From contig NZ_JAJJJF010000001.1 in the NCBI RefSeq assembly GCF_022458745.1, forward strand, positions 496,001 to 560,000: a stretch of 64,000 bases of DNA. Direction: 5' to 3'. The notes under the pieces are model-generated. The model was not told the DNA's origin, ran no database searches, and saw nothing but the letters and a program-made list of their open reading frames with translations. Positions within the stretch are counted from its first letter, which is position 1; each line of letters begins with the position of its first letter. Below are positions 63,735 to 64,000 of this stretch, one piece after another. The stretch is from Bacillus piscicola. Lineage in GTDB: Bacteria > Bacillota > Bacilli > Bacillales > Marinococcaceae. The translations under genes and the position numbers were made by a program.

Positions 63735-64000
63735 ATGATTTTTAGACGGTATAAAGATTATGATTGGTGGCTGATAGCAGCCACCGTATGTTTGTCCATA
63801 TTTGGCGTTATAATGGTGTACAGTGCCAGTTTTCCGCTTGCTATTGATCTGTATGGAAATCCTTCCCACTTTTTTTGGAGACAGCTCATTTGGCTTACAG
63901 CTGGATTATTTCTACTCTTTTTTTTCATGCACTTTCGCCATTCCTTATTAAAAAAGCTTTCTCCTTTGTTGATAGCCGGATCACTTTTTTTGCTTATTCT
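63735..64000 (+). CDS. SEDS-family protein (FtsW/RodA/SpoVE type), 3' end cut by the window
   Basis: First 88 residues of a membrane glycosyltransferase of the SEDS family, open to the window edge. Seen: basic start MIFRRYKDYDWWLIAATVCL, then SIFGVIMVYSAS, the conserved first-helix motif (G-x-x-M-V-Y-S-A-S), then FFWRQLIWLTAGLFLLFFFM. These enzymes polymerise peptidoglycan. GGGGAGGG SD before ATG 63735. Which paralogue it is cannot be told from the fragment. Confidence 0.85.
   Translation, partial: MIFRRYKDYDWWLIAATVCLSIFGVIMVYSASFPLAIDLYGNPSHFFWRQLIWLTAGLFLLFFFMHFRHSLLKKLSPLLIAGSLFLLI

Noticed and set aside
1-64000. CRISPR arrays, prophage, insertion sequences, rRNA
   Set aside because: No regularly spaced direct repeats, transposase, integrase or phage structural genes and no rRNA signatures were seen; the only repeats are the palindromic elements described.

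Overview
The window comes from the chromosome of a Gram-positive, endospore-forming member of the Bacillaceae. Protein sequences and local gene order match Bacillus subtilis blocks (hom-thrC-thrB/yutI/yutJ/yuzB/yutM/yumC; yumB-yuiB-yuiC-yuiD; yugI-yuzA-pgi-yugO; ytkD-pckA-metK; ytoA-ytpA; leuS; ytfP-ytgP). An sda gene, SD-rich starts (several GTG/TTG), S-box, T-box and cobalamin riboswitches and many intrinsic terminators fit the same group. Acidic residues are common in many proteins, which would suit a halophilic or alkaliphilic relative, but that is only a hint. No rRNA, CRISPR array, prophage or recognisable transposase is present.

Layout: 0-8.2 kb holds threonine biosynthesis (hom is cut at the left edge), Fe-S carriers (yutI, yutM), a TetR-NDH2-like in-frame fusion, yuzB and yumC. 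Between yuzB and yutM lies about 1 kb of GC-rich palindromic repeat elements. 8.4-26.3 kb is an 18-kb cobalamin island made of two operons, each behind a cobalamin riboswitch. Operon 1 encodes cbiH60-X-J-C-D-ET-L-F-G-A-cobA plus a B12-type permease and binding protein. Operon 2 encodes a second permease, the only ATPase, a tiny lipoprotein, a second binding protein, CbiW and precorrin-2 dehydrogenase. Together they cover uroporphyrinogen III to cobyrinic acid a,c-diamide by the cobalt-early route, plus corrinoid uptake. Nucleotide-loop and adenosylation genes are not here.

26.5-43.7 kb is conserved core: NDH-2, cell-wall and membrane proteins, luxS, pgi, a K+ channel, a tRNA-Ala, sda, patB, ytkD, pckA (with a CcpN-like site) and metK under an S-box.

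43.8-55.2 kb is a second accessory block: a TRAP transporter (dctPQM), a PucR-type regulator, an M20 N-carbamoyl amidohydrolase, PyrK-like and PyrD-like proteins, a dihydroorotase/allantoinase-type amidohydrolase, a nitroreductase and a cytosolic CapA-like protein. I read it as a probable catabolic system for orotate or a related cyclic ureide: uptake, reduction, ring opening, decarbamoylation. This is the best candidate in the window for an undescribed system.

55.2-64 kb returns to core genes: two carbonic-anhydrase-type proteins, ytpA, T-box-controlled leuS, a group of DnaA-box-like 9-mers, ytfP, ytgP/murJ and the start of an FtsW/RodA/SpoVE-type gene cut by the right edge.
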